Below are positions 9,525-21,432 of a DNA stretch of 23,452 nucleotides, piece after piece (the first letter of the stretch is position 1; the number at the start of each line of letters is the position of its first letter). Position numbers and translations under genes: made by a program. The stretch is taken from positions 1 to 23,452 of the forward strand of contig AFZH01021870.1 of the NCBI GenBank assembly GCA_048213135.1, given 5' to 3'. The DNA comes from Reclinomonas americana ATCC 50394. Taxonomy: Eukaryota; Jakobida; Jakobea; Jakobida. Below the pieces are notes generated by a model. The model did not search any database and was not told where the DNA came from. It worked only from the letters and a program-made list of their open reading frames with translations.

Positions 9525-12500
9525 CTGGAGCAAGATGTGAGCGACAAAAGCAAGAACCACACTCGAACAAAAACGAACAAACCTGGTGGTTCCACTCGTT
9601 GTAGCCCTCGTTGCAGACGCCGCACAGTACCGAAGAGGAGTTGCGATTGAGACCGGGCGCACACAGATTGCCCGTCGGCATGAACTGCATCGAGGCGGCC
9701 GCGGTGGAGACGTCGCGCACCGTCACTTGCGTGGAGAGTACTGGTTGTGCCACAAACGTGCGGTTGTCGCCGCCGGAGGTGTCGGAGCAAAAGTTGTACG
9801 GGCACAACGACGCTTGCATGGAGCCGTCGGGCATAATCACTGGCCAGTACTGGCTGTCGACGCGAACTTGCGAGCCGCCGAGGCACACGAAATGGTCGGG
9901 ACACACAGAACACCGGTCCAGCGCCTGCACCACGTCATACGTGTCAACTGAGCAGCTCGTACACCGCTGCGTGAGAGGATTGTAGCCCGTCCCGACACCA
10001 CACTCTCCCATCGAGGCAAAGTACGTGAAGGAATCCGTGTCTAGCAACGGCGACGAGACCTCCACCGTAAAATTACCTGGCACACCAGCTGTAACCAGTG
10101 TGCCATTGGCAATACCGCGCACAGTGGTCAACAGTTGTGTAGAGTCCGTGCAGTTGGAGCAACTGAGCTCGATGGGGAAATCCCACTGTGTGCGAATCAA
10201 GTTGTCCATCGCATCCAACAGGCCGACGCTGAACTGAAGCGTGGAGCCGGGTGTAACGGTGATCCCTACACGGGCGAGCAAAACAACAAAGATGAACAAC
10301 AAAACATGGATGGGTGCACTCAAGTGAGGAAACGACGCAACCTTGCGCAGGTGTGATGAGCTGGAGCGATAGCGGAGCCGTGGCCATGTTGGATCCGTAG
10401 GTGGCGGTGTTGTTGCGGAACTGAATAGACCACGAGCTCTCGTCTCCACCACCAATGATGACACGATCATTGCCGGCGTCGTTGACGCTCATCAATCCAC
10501 ATGTTTCCTGCAAAACCGCCAATTCATCGGGTGTGCCCTGCCAATAGACAGCACCACCACCGCCGTACTGAGGCGGCGCACCCTGATTGTTTACATGAGT
10601 TGAGCACAACTGACGAGACGTACGAAGAGAGAGATGTTCGCGGGAAGAAAACGCACCATGCTGAATGCCAAGCTGTCGGCAATCTCCATCACGCATCCTT
10701 GACTCCAGTACACACCACACCCCGAGTTGACGGCAGACATCCAGATGCCTCCACCCAGCGCAGCCGCACACGAGCTCAGCGTAACTCGGCCACTCATGGA
10801 GACGAGCCCCGTGGATGTCGTATACAGCGCACCGCCACTCTGCGCAGCGGTCGCATTGTAGATGCTGACGTCAATCAAGTCGAGAGTGACGGCATCTTGC
10901 ATGTAGATGCACCCTGCTCGCACGCATTGCGAGTGAGCAAGGCAACGCGCTGGCACCGCGGAGGAGAAAAGCCACAAATACCTGCGTCGACGCCGGCAGT
11001 GGCACCAGAGAACGCCGTGCGGGTCACCGTTGCTTGCGCAGAGATGCTCATATCGATGCAGCCGCCGTTCTGTCCCGCTTGCACATCTGCGCACCACGAC
11101 TGTCAGAGAGTGCACATCCAAACAGAAGGCCGATGCAGTGATCACGCACTTGAGATGGTACTGTCCGACACAGTCGCCACACCAGCGCCAGTGAGGCTCG
11201 CCAGTCCGCCACCACTAGCCGCCTCAGCACTCTGCACCACCATATGGCGCATGACGCCCGTGGCCAGGTCCATCACTCGCAGCACGCCACCCGAATCGCT
11301 GGCAACGCTGCTGTAGACGGTACTATATTCCATCACCATGGTGCCGAGAAGCTCCGAACTCGCCGCTGCAGCAGCACATGGACGTCGGCTAACATGAAGC
11401 GGAAGTGCTCACGAACAGCTGTGCACCACGCAACTGCCACCCCACGCTGCCTGATTGCCGAGGAATTCGCTGTGCGACAAGGTGCACACAGCGAGATCCT
11501 CCACGGCGACGGCGCCACCAGACCACAGGCACTGGTTGTACCAGAAGTTGCACTTGCTGAATGTCACAGCGGCCGATCTGCACAACGAGAAAGGAGTCAA
11601 CGGTGAGAAAACACAGCCAGCAATCATATCGTGAATGCACACACGCAGACAGACCCGGAGACGAATGCAGCACCGCCGCTCGAGCCGTGAGCTGTGTGTG
11701 ATACAGCGGTGAGTCGTCACAGCGGGAAAGAGTACGCGGACAACAACACTTGCCGTCATTTGAGGTGAAAAAGCTGGAAACGATGGTGCCGCCGCCGGCA
11801 TGAATCAGAGACAGAGCGCCACCGAAATCGGCATGATTGCTGGTGAATGAGCAGCCGTCAATATACGTGTCGTATACCAACAGGTCGACAGCGCCTCCCG
11901 AAACCACCGCCCAGTTCTGCGTGAATGTGCTTCCCTGCATCGAGAGAGGAGACAGAAGAAACTAACTTTGAGCACAGTCGACATGCACAGGAGACTGCGT
12001 GTGCAACAGAGGAGCACGGCACGCACCGTAATCGACAACGTATTGCCAGTAGCACTCTGCGTGTACGATGAAATACAAGGTCAGCCTTATGCGGCAGCAA
12101 AATAATGAGATAGAAGAGTGGCAACGCACCACAGCGCCGCCCTGCTGCAATACCCTGTTACCGGAGAACTGCGAATCGCTAATGGTGCAATCAACCAGCG
12201 AGTACAAACAGCCGCCACGTGACACCGACGTATTATTGTAGCATTGACTGTCGGAGAATACGAGGTTCCTGCGGCAGAAAGTGTCAATCGAGGCAATGAT
12301 ACCACTGTGCGACTGCGCAACAGCAACAAACCCCTCAGCAACCACAGCACCACCACTGGTGGCCGAGATGTTGTTAATGAACTCCGTGTCGGTGATGTGA
12401 GTATCGGTCGATACCGAAGCAAACACACCGCCACCGTACTGCCCAACATTCAACTGGAACACGCTTCCACGGATGAAGAGACGCATGAGCTTTGCCAGCA

Positions 12501-15500
12501 CTCCTCCGCCCAATGCTGCGTCTCCAGAGTCAGTTGTGCACCTTTCACTGATGTGGAAGGACGAGAGATATCATGGACGCAACTGGCGGCAAAGGTCGGC
12601 GGCGAGGTGTTGTACACGTAGTTGCTGAAGAAAGAGCAACCCTCGATAATCGCTGTCGAGGCGTTTGTCGCAGTGTACGAGGTTGCGGTCTGCCGACAAA
12701 GTGTGTCAGATGCAGAAACATGCAGACACTTTTACCGCAGCTGATGGAAAACTTACCGCGGTGAGTGCCAGTGCTCCACCTCCAAACGCAATGTCTTCGA
12801 CACCTTCGGGGACGACAGGTACCGCGGGAGTACTCAGCGAATTGCGACTGAATAGACACGTGTCGATGGTGATTGAGGCGATGGGGAGGTCGGCTGTCGG
12901 CAACACGCCAACAATTGCACCGCCACCAGCGACACTGACACCAAGCGGCACGTAGCCACTGCCAATGGTGACAAAGTTGGTCACGAAGAGAGAGAGTCGC
13001 ACATCGAGCTGCAACGCAGCGTCCGTAAGCGACCGCGATACCACTGTGCGGCACAGCATCGAGTTAGCGCCATAAAAACACACAGCCGAAACCCAGCGCA
13101 CACCAACCATACAGGGCACCACCACCGGCCACCGAGTTCGGAGTGCTCTCCGTCATGTTGCCGCTGACACCGTTGGCACGAAGCACAGAGTCCGACATGA
13201 TAAGCGAGTTGGAGACGGCACCCGACTGGACGTCTTCGGTGAGCGCAAACTGCAACGAGTTGCACGTGAATGTTAGGTAATCAATCAATCATACGAGGCA
13301 ACAATCGACAGCAGCGAGGGATGCGCACCAATCCACCACCACCGAAAAATGCAGTGAGCGGGCAGCTCAGGGGCCCGTTGACCACATTGCTGATGAAATC
13401 GGTGCTGCGTACATCCTGCACACACACGAAAGCATCACTCGCGGTCATCAATCAGCCACACAAGCAAGCATCATCATCAATGGCACGCACAGTGGAAAGC
13501 GAGCCAGTCGAGTCGCCGCCAACCTTGGTGGGCGGCAGCGTGCCGTGCGAGTGTGAGTTGAGGAAGAACGCTGTCACGAATGACAAGCAGTGAGAGGACG
13601 GAGAAGTGAGTGCGCTTCTGTCGCAATGCGAACACACCGCCACCACCACCGTAGCACGCTGAAGTTGCAAGCGTCGACGACGCACGCAGTAGAATGCTGT
13701 TGTACATGACCCCGGAGTCGAGCAACGAGAGCGCCACTTGCGACGACTTGGAGGCAGACCATCTGATGCAAAAAAAGATATTGGTCACTCTGGTCCGTCA
13801 CCAGTGTCTTCTTGTGACAAGAGGGTGACAACAACAACAACAACGCACCCACTCATGTAGAATGAGCCGCCACCAGACACATTGGTGTCAGTGGCAAACG
13901 CATTTGTTGTGTCGGCGCTGTTGTACTTGACTTGGACCAGAATCAGTTGTGCGTTCACCGAGACCTGCAGTCCGTTGCGGGCAGTGATGTAGACGGCGCC
14001 ACCGCCGATCTCGTTGCGCGAAACCGGTCCAGTGGCCACATTGTTGACGACCGACAGGGTGTTGTTCAGCAGCTGCACGTCGGTCATGCGGATGCGCGCC
14101 GCGCTCGATCCCGAGACAGTGCTCTGCGAATAGGCCAGCACGTACAAACCGGCGCCTGCATGCAACAATGTCAGCTAGGGAGAGAGCAGGGTGTGGAAGC
14201 ACAGCGCAACCCTCACCTCCGTTCTGGTTGCGCGACCCCGCTCCACTGACGACGTTGTCGTCGAAGTTGCCGCGATTCAGCGAGAATATGCCTCCAATGA
14301 CGGTGACATTGAGTGCCGCCAAGTTGTTGCTACTGAGCGACACCAGCATGACGCTCCCTACGCGTGTGTGCATGAGGCTCTTGGTACGCTTGTGTAATTT
14401 AAAAGACAGAGAACTCACGCACCACCGCAATTATTCACGCCCGCCGAGCCGAGCACAATGGCAGAACGGCCGTCCACCACGTTGCCGTTGAATTGTGAAT
14501 ATCGCGACACCAGAGACACCTGCGTGGGATTCGAACTGATGGCATGTGCGTACATGGCAGCACCTGGAAGACAACAACAAGGAAAGTGATTAGCTGTCAA
14601 CATCGAAATGCCACACCACATGAGACGGAGAGAGCGTACCGCCGTTTGCATTCGCTGCAGAGGGGAAGCGATGAATAATTCAATCGATGAGGTGTACACG
14701 TAAAGTAAGAGCCGACGCAACATTCGACAGCAGTGACACCCGCGACGTGGGCCGTGTTGTTGAAGAACAGCGCGTTCTTATCTTGCAGCTCCACCGAGGC
14801 AGACCCAGTACCGTAGCTGCGCAGTCATGCACGTGTGTCAGTTAGCCAACACAATGGCGTGAAGAGAAGCAAGAGTAATCTCGCCTGATCGACAAGGCAT
14901 AGACAGCGCCACCGCCACAATAGTTGCCCGACTGTGCCACACTGGACGAGGCCTCGACAGAGTTGGTGAGCATATTCGAGCCGGTCATAGTGATGGCATT
15001 GCTGGTCTGAATCGCCAGGGCCACGGCCAGGATACCACCGCCTGCACAGATGGTTCAGCATAAAGACACGGAGGGGAAGAACAAGGGCAGGAGTAGCACA
15101 CCTCCATTCAGATTGTTGCCCAGGGACACGTTGGAGCTGGCGTCCACTGCGTTTTGTTGCAGTATGCCTGCCGCCAGGGTCGTTTGCAGCGTCGCGCTAC
15201 CGGTTACTGAGACGGCGACCAGCAGGATGGCCCCTCCTCCTGCTCAAGGCGATGAGGATATTCTCAACGGCCACCCTGCCCTGCACTGCATCGTCTCTCA
15301 CCGTTGAGATTGCCACTGGCCTGTGCGTTATTGTGTCGCACGTCTGCTCGATTCGAGTGCATCTCCACCGTCTGCAACGTCGCATTGACGATGGCCAGTG
15401 AGCTCGCCGAGAGTGCCAGCATGTACACGGCACCTGCGCCCAACAAATCAGTCAGCCACGACAGAGGGAGACATAGCGCGAGAGCAAGGAATGAGAACGC

Positions 15501-18500
15501 ATACCGCCTACGTGATGCACGAGTGTTTGCAATAGACAGCAAGCAACATGTGGTCAGTCGCGGGACAGCAAAACAAAAGGAAATTGGATCATCGCTCAAC
15601 GCACCGCCTGCAATCGCAAAACACACGTGAGACACAGGAGTGCGACGACGGAACACCAACTGATCGTACCATTCACGTTCGACAGCGCAGCATCAGAGAA
15701 ATCGGCAACCACAGTGTTGTTGGCGAATGTGGTGTTGACCATTATGAGCACAATTGACCCCGTGGATGAATGACTGTAGCTGGTGATCGATCTGGTTCGA
15801 GGTGCACAACGTGTGTCAGTTCGAGACTCTCACATCCAAGCACACAGCGGCACATCGAGACGCAACAGGGCACCACCTGTCGCGAGTGCCGGATACACAC
15901 AGTCAGCAGCAAACAAGCAAGTAAGTACATATAGATCATCGGCGAGCACGCTTACCGCCTGCACCAAAAGGGGGAAGCAAATCAGTCACACCCCACACAT
16001 GCAAAAGCGATACAATGCGCATGCACACTGACCGTTGTAGTTGCTAGCATCCGAAGCAGTAGCATTGGAGTGCCGACTGGTGAACCGATTGTTGTCAAAA
16101 ATGCACTGTGTAACGTTACTCTCCACCATGGCCGCCTGTGCGACATTGTCGACAAGCATGAGAATCGCACCGCCGCTTGAGTTGTCCACGTCGCCACCAC
16201 TCTGCGGACAGCGTGTGAGAAGGTAGGTGGCAATCAAAAGAGCTCAGGCGCACAAGCTGCGCTGCACCTGTGTCACACTATAATCCGCGTTCACCTACGA
16301 GCAGAACATCATAAACACGCGCGCATTTGATACATGAATACGAGGGGACAGCAACGAACCACGCCAGAGCTGAAGGTTGAGTTGGTGGCCGTCACGACGA
16401 GGCTCACCTGCGGAGGCACAGCGGTCGCACTCTGCGACTTGGAGTTCACGTACACGTGCGCACCACCTGATACGAGGAATCGACAGAGACAAGTCAACAA
16501 GGACGAACAGCAGTTGGAACACGAGAACAGGTCGAACCGCTGACGTTGCCGAGACCTCCTGTGGAATTGGTGACGTCGACGTGCCCGTTGATCATTGTCG
16601 TGTTGAAAATGCCGACCGTGGCCTTGGCGCAAGCTAGTCAGAAGAGACATGCGCGATGCTCAGGCCAGGAAACACACACCGTGGCAGGACTTGTGCTGAT
16701 GGCGAGAATGTAGAGGCTAGCGCCGCCGTTCACATTGACGCCATTGATTGCCACAGCCGACGGCACATGCACATCGTGGTCCACAAACGTACAGTTGGAG
16801 ACAGCAAAGCCGCCAACAGCTGGACCCACAGCAAACGACTGCGGATCGACCGACACATACTGGTAGACACCGGCACCTGAGCGTAAGTAAAGAGAGAGAG
16901 AGAGAGAGTCAGTGAGTCGTGAGTTAAAGGCAGGAGTGAGTGACATGTAAAAGGCACCTCCAATAGCGTTGACAGCCAGCGGCCCACCAGTGGCCACGCA
17001 ACCCAGCGCCTCGATTCGATTTCGCGCAAACAACGATTGCGCCACCTCCACCAACATGGAGGAGCCGCCAACGTTGGAGCCACGAACCACGGAGCCGAAA
17101 ATGACGACGGCGCCTGCAAAAAAATAAACAAACAGTGAGCCTCAGTGCGCTGTGGCTACGACCAGCAAACTTGCTCTGCCTATAGATATAGATGTCACCT
17201 CCGCCAAACACACTCGACGCCACAATATCCGACAGCTCCACAGAGTTGTCGGTGACAATGTTGTACCGGAAATCAGCTTGCGTCTCCTGCAGACCAATGG
17301 CCGACGACTCAAAGTACACGGCGCTGCCACCGAACAACGCGATTCCGGTGCCAGTGTTCACTGCACCGGCACGGAGCCGATTGCGGAGGAACTGGCAGCC
17401 GGCTACCACCACCGAGGTAACGGATGGCGCCGATTCGGCGTGGGCCTGTATAGACTATCAGCAGCATTCAGCGCAACGGCCACTGTCTCTCCCCCGCTCC
17501 GTACCTGGTTGGTGGACGAAAACACTCGAAGGCCACCGCTGAGGCCACCATACTGCGTCGATGTCTGTCGGTAACCGGTGACCAGCGTGTCGGTGAGGGT
17601 CAGCTGGCCCACCAAGATGGTGTTCTCCACCGCACTTGCATTGTACATGCCGTTCGAAAAGAGCGCGACAATGCCACCTGGCCACGCACACACTTGACAA
17701 TCATCACAGAGTATGACAAAGCTAAATGCACGGCATACGCACCATTGACATTGTACTGGGCGGTGGAGTCGCTGACATCCAGTGTAATGTTGCTACATTG
17801 CACGTTGGTGATGAGACTTGTCAGCTGCCGCAACGATCCGCACACAACTGAGTGAGGTAGCGTCAATTGTACCACCACAAAACAATGCCCACTGCACCTG
17901 ACTTGGGCCGAGAGCGGCATCGGCGGCAATGGCTAGTGCACCACCACTGTTCACGTTGGTGCCATTAACACACATGGCGCCCGCCGCGGCCACTGTTGCA
18001 TTAAAGAACGACGAGTCGGTCACATCGCTGACCAGATTGACAGCGTAGGCGCTGGTGCCGTGATGCAGGACGGGTTGGGCGGCCAGCACGTACACAAATC
18101 CACCACTGCGGTAGGAGGTGGTGAGCCATGAATGGGAAACAAGCGCCGTCACGTCCGTCTGTGTGTCCGTACCCATTAAAGTTGATAAAGCTGGCTGTCA
18201 TGTTTTGCGCCGAGAGCAGTGCATTGGAGAACGAGCACTGTTTTATCGCCAGCTCCACATTGTCGTTCGATGCGCTGCGACAAAGAGAACGCGTAAGCCA
18301 CATCCACCCATACATAACAGCCAGAAATGTGTGGAAATGCTACGAAACATAAACACCGACCCGCCACCAGCAAAATTAGTCTCCGCATTGGCAAAGTCCA
18401 GGAGGGTAGTGGATCCCTCAAACGTGCTGTTCCCGAGACCAGCAATGGAATTGCCGACACCGCCGTTTGACGAAGCGTACGTGAAGACGTCGGCACCTAC

Positions 18501-21228
18501 GCGGATCCGAGTCAGAACGTTGGGCCTGTACCAGCAAAACAGGAGAGAGTGCATGTACCTCCGAGCACATTGCGCCCGATGGCGCCTGCAGAGCGCGCCG
18601 ATACCCGCTGTCCTCGGAACGTGCAGCCGCGAATGACACTGGTCACTTGCGAGACGCCGTTGTTGGTGTTGAACACTGACGAGTGCACAGCGCCGCCGAG
18701 CGAGTTCTCCAGCGCAGCGCTGCAGCGACGGCCACAGTCATGTGACGCAATGTAGGCAACGTACATACGGTACACAGGAAATGCACGACGCAACAAGCTA
18801 TTGTCGTGCACAGAAGCGCAGTTCACGACGGTCGAATTGAGTACCGTGGTCTGCACTACCACCGAGTCCGTGCACGCAAAGCATGCGCCGGATACAAACA
18901 GCGCCGCGCCACCCGCAATATTCTGCACACGGAATGAGTGGACCACAGGCCGCCAAACCAAGAAGAACACGAATCCGACATACCGAAGCCACAGATCCTG
19001 CCCCCGACGCATTGATTGTATTTCCGATGAACGAACATCCTATCGAACTGCTCGGCAATGTGCGTTAGCGGACGCAAATGGTGGCCAAGAAATTGAAAGG
19101 CACACTCAACGTATGAGCAATGGTCGGCGGTGTGGTGCCGTATGCAATCGCATACTGGTGCAGAGTTCCGCCACCTGCGTCATACCAAACACATTAGTGT
19201 CTTACGCCGATGCAAGCAGAGTAGCAAACACTTTCTTTCGTACACGACACTCACCGATAAAGTTCATGAGCAAGGCAGCGATATTGACGGCCGTCAGCGT
19301 GTTGTTCTCGCTGTGCACGGACTGCAGTTCCAGGGTGACTGCGATGGAGTCTCCTTGTGCCATTACCATCAGTGCACCACCTGCATCGCGCACTCCATAA
19401 TCATCAGCATCCACTCAAGCTGTCATTCAACACACACTCCCAGCAACAGAACACGCTGCACCAATGGCATTGATAAGTGAGTTCATCAATGTCGCCTGCA
19501 CACTGTTGTTGGAGACCACCGTGTCCTCCATCGTCAGCTGCACAAGCACCGGCTCCGTGCCTTTGACGGGATCCGAATACAACGCCTCTTCGACCACCAG
19601 TTGCAGCGCAGCTGCATCGACCGCGGATTGCGAATGAGAGCGTGCACAGGAGTGAAGGAAGGACTACGTGGGAGCACACACCACCGCCGATGCCAGCAAG
19701 CTTCTCCGTCGCGATGTTGGTGTTGAACCAGAAGGAGTTGCGCAGGAGCTGGCAGTTGGTCACCGACGCCGTGACATTGGAGGCACTGTAGCGGGACACG
19801 AGCCAGACGGTGAGCGCGCCACCAACATACAAGTCAGCTGCCACCGCCGGCATCTGGTTCACGTTGACCACATTGTCGGTCACATTGACCGAATTCAGTT
19901 GTATCGACCACAAAAACGATGCAGCGGTCGGTACTGCGGCTAGCCGTGCACGACAATAAGTGTGAGTGAGCGTGAGGACAAAGCAAGTAGACTCCACAAA
20001 CCGGCGGTAGTGAAATTGCTGCAGAGGATGAACATGGCGGCACCTCCGTAGATGGTGGCATCCGGCAGGACCGTCGCACTCGGCTGGAAGCCCGGCGAGC
20101 CCACCACGACAACGTTGCCTTGAAACACCGAGTTGGAGACGGAGACTTGTTGCACGTGACCGGCTGCAGTGACGGCCAAGCCGGCTCCGCCAATCGTGGT
20201 CACGTTGGCAGCGAGAGGCGACGACGACAGCACATGCACAGTGTTGTTGACAAAGTGCGCGCCATCCACCGTCAGCACTTGCACCGTGTCGATCCACACA
20301 CCGGCGCCGGCAATGACTGAGCCGACCAACTGCGACGAACTCGCCACAGATGCCGGCTGCGACACGGTGTTGCGAGCAAACAGCGAGGAGCGCACATCGA
20401 CCAGCGCTGCACCGCCACTGACAGCCACACCTGCGCCACGCACAGCCGTATTGTCGGCAAAGGTGCAGCTGTCCACGTGCAGTTCGGCGGCACTGCCTGT
20501 GAACTGCACGGCGACGGCGCCTGCTGCGGCTCCCTGGACCTGCACACGCTCCATACTGCACGACTGCGAGGCTTGCACCTGTATGGCAGGGACGGTCGCA
20601 CTCGCCGCCGCCGTCAGCGACAACCCGGAGAGCACAACATTTGCCGCCCCCGACACCGACAGCGCCGATGCCGCACTTCCGCCCAAACTCAGCTCGGCTA
20701 CACCTATGGAACAAGACAAGGTGACGTTGGCCACACTGGCAAAACTCAGCGGCGCCGTCAGTGCAGGATACACGCCCGGCGACAGCACCAGCTACAAGTG
20801 CGCGAGTGTCAACACATAGAAAAAAACGAACACACAGTGGACACACGCACCTCCACTGCCGACAGGGGACTCGTTGGTGTCGGCGAGCACAGCGTGGCAG
20901 CGCGGGTCAGTGAGCACGGATCAACTGCTGTGCACATGGCGGTCGAAGCCGACGACCCCGACGCAGATGCATAGGCCACACATGCTGGCGCCAGCATCGC
21001 CTCTCCACTCCGTATCCTCGTCCTGCTCCGCCTCCTCCCCTCCTCCTCCTCCAGCCGCGCAAGGTCACGCTGCGGCGGCGGCGCAGCAGACCGCCTCTCT
21101 GCCGCGGCCTCATTCATCATCATCGTCATCATCAGCATCATCAATACCATCATCGACACCAGCACCAGCAGCAACAGCGGTAATCTTCGCTGCCGCCGGC
21201 CGCCAGCAGCCGCAGCCGCCGCAGGCAT
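7516..21228 (-). CDS. Giant beta-helix, Cys-rich, multi-pass membrane protein
   Basis: One minus-strand gene traced through 59 exons; their lengths sum to 9,726 nt, exactly 3,242 codons. ATG at 21228 opens a basic, Ala-rich stretch and a Leu/Met hydrophobic core (signal peptide). Residues about 80-120 contain CTAVDPCSL and the next exon starts LVLSPGVYPAL, the usual entry to a right-handed parallel beta-helix. About 2,400 residues of repeats follow (GGA-V/L-Y turns, then S-x-F-x-x-N). Then a Cys-rich region (exon 50) and about nine hydrophobic segments, ending in a basic Ser-rich tail. This order (signal peptide, pectin-lyase-like ectodomain, Cys-rich stalk, TM bundle) fits a cell-surface receptor, adhesin or channel-like protein. 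No catalytic residues or ligand are recognisable. Splitting into two genes is less likely, since no start, stop or 3' signal interrupts the frame. Confidence 0.85.
9583..10265 (-). other. Cys-rich juxtamembrane region of the giant protein
   Basis: Exon 50, 227 residues. It opens ITVTPGSTLQFSVGLLDAMD, a beta-rich domain, then CGVGTGYNPLTQRCTSC, CSVCPDHFVC, a YWPV stretch, CPYNFCSD and CGVCNEGYNEW. Cys pairs spaced as C-x2-C with CxxG turns are like the GCC2_GCC3/TNFR-type modules placed before the membrane in large protist surface proteins. Disulphides are probable in the lumen or outside the cell. Confidence 0.8.
11692..11753 (-). other. GC-AG intron with consensus GCAAGT donor
   Basis: The exon ends AAT GAC G and the intron begins gcaagtgtt, the classical GC donor. 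It has a gactcacc branch-like site and cacacacag acceptor. Phase 1 on both sides keeps SFFTSND joined to AHGSSGGAAF. Confidence 0.65.
14817..14884 (-). other. Probable GC-AG intron of the giant gene
   Basis: The exon before ends in ATC AG and the intron begins gcgaga; it ends gactgcgcag and contains ctaactgac. Only this donor gives phase 2, needed to enter TAC GGT ACT in frame. GT donors nearby give the wrong phase. Confidence 0.5.
15505..15507 (-). other. Candidate 3-nt microexon GCG (third)
   Basis: Minus strand reads catcacgtag, GCG, gtatgcgtt. With the second copy it divides a 236-nt gap into introns of 62, 97 and 71 nt. Confidence 0.42.
15605..15607 (-). other. Candidate 3-nt microexon GCG (second)
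   Basis: Minus strand reads cgattgcag, GCG, gtgcgttga. It has the same phase and sequence as the first copy. Including it, or the third copy, turns the joined text from NVNGAVYM to NVNGGAVYM, the canonical GGAVY turn. Confidence 0.45.
15956..15958 (-). other. Candidate 3-nt microexon GCG (first)
   Basis: On the minus strand the bases read ttggtgcag, GCG, gtaagcgtg: a strong acceptor and donor around three bases. In phase 1 it completes GGC and passes G on, adding one Gly. It splits a 156-nt gap into introns of 74 and 79 nt, the normal size here. A recursive splice site is the alternative. Confidence 0.45.
16890..16908. repeat. (AG)n microsatellite in an intron
   Basis: A near-perfect AG run lies in the intron between giant-gene exons 15 and 16. 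On the minus strand it is a CT tract close upstream of an acceptor region and may act as its polypyrimidine tract. Confidence 0.8.
21100..21228 (-). other. Signal peptide-coding start of the giant gene
   Basis: Residues 1-43 read as MPAAAAAAGG, a RRQRR basic patch, then LPLLLLVLVSMMVLMM and more Met, ending near NEAAA. Basic n-region, long hydrophobic core and small residues fit a signal peptide or anchor. The core is encoded by an ATG/GAT-type triplet run (cat/atc repeats on the plus strand), unusually rich in Met. Confidence 0.7.
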
Positions 21229-21432
21229 CGGTGCGTGGGGGTGAAATGTGGGAGTGTGGGACAGTGGTGGAACTGGACAGAGGTCGGTCACTCACTCGCG
21301 CGTTCCCGCAATTCATTCACGCGCACAGAGACGCAAAGCATGCCTCGATGACGGTTTGCGTGCGAGTTGAACTCACTGGGTGTATGTGTGTGCATGTGCT
21401 AACTTGTGTTGTCTCCCTCCCTCTTGTGCCAG
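21229..21432. promoter_or_regulatory. Probable bidirectional promoter, giant gene / helicase
   Basis: This lies between the minus-strand ATG at 21228 and the first secure helicase exon at 21433. It contains TG-rich runs, a gctaact branch-like site and a pyrimidine tract ending ttgtgccag, so its right half is probably an intron of the helicase gene. A plus-strand frame is also open back through giant-gene exon 1, so the helicase start may overlap it. No core element recognised. Confidence 0.4.

Larger units (their letters stand above)
10342..15958 (-). other. Giant gene exons 21-49 (second beta-helix half)
   Basis: Exons: 15958-15956, 15876-15846, 15791-15670, 15607-15605, 15507-15505, 15433-15302, 15239-15102, 15041-14885, 14816-14740, 14654-14640, 14563-14423, 14357-14217, 14155-13849, 13762-13638, 13570-13491, 13415-13329, 13249-13108, 13043-12757, 12689-12584, 12521-12332, 12268-12130, 12056-12027, 11934-11754, 11691-11655, 11577-11435, 11365-11150, 11086-10982, 10913-10657 and 10582-10342. 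Repeats include GGGAVYITA, GGGALYVV, SGGALYTT. The last exon ends with the helix cap NNTATYGSNMATAPLSL, as in related protist ectodomains. Confidence 0.72.
16033..21228 (-). other. Giant gene exons 1-20 (signal peptide and first beta-helix half)
   Basis: Exons: 21228-20851, 20791-20002, 19939-19682, 19611-19462, 19380-19255, 19174-19111, 19047-18984, 18922-18559, 18496-18349, 18274-18173, 18105-17898, 17824-17743, 17677-17505, 17445-17163, 17113-16958, 16876-16680, 16622-16556, 16466-16360, 16294-16268 and 16201-16033. Each junction keeps the repeat frame. Exon 2 is the longest beta-helix block (263 residues). Exon 19 is only 9 residues. Exon 8 may hide a further 45-nt in-frame intron (donor gtacgt near 18764). 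Typical repeat text: GGFVYVLA, GGAGVYQYV, GGASLYILA. Confidence 0.75.

Noticed and set aside
19404-20846. 480-residue minus-strand frame overlapping giant-gene exons 2-4
   Set aside because: Most of it is a shifted reading of exon 2, rich in Cys/Arg. Only a short part (the true exon 3) carries beta-helix text.
7516-21228. Recent bacterial transfer of a Pmp/autotransporter-like gene
   Set aside because: The repeats look like bacterial beta-helix adhesins, but the gene has about 58 spliceosomal introns, a eukaryote-style Cys stalk and a multi-pass domain instead of a beta-barrel.
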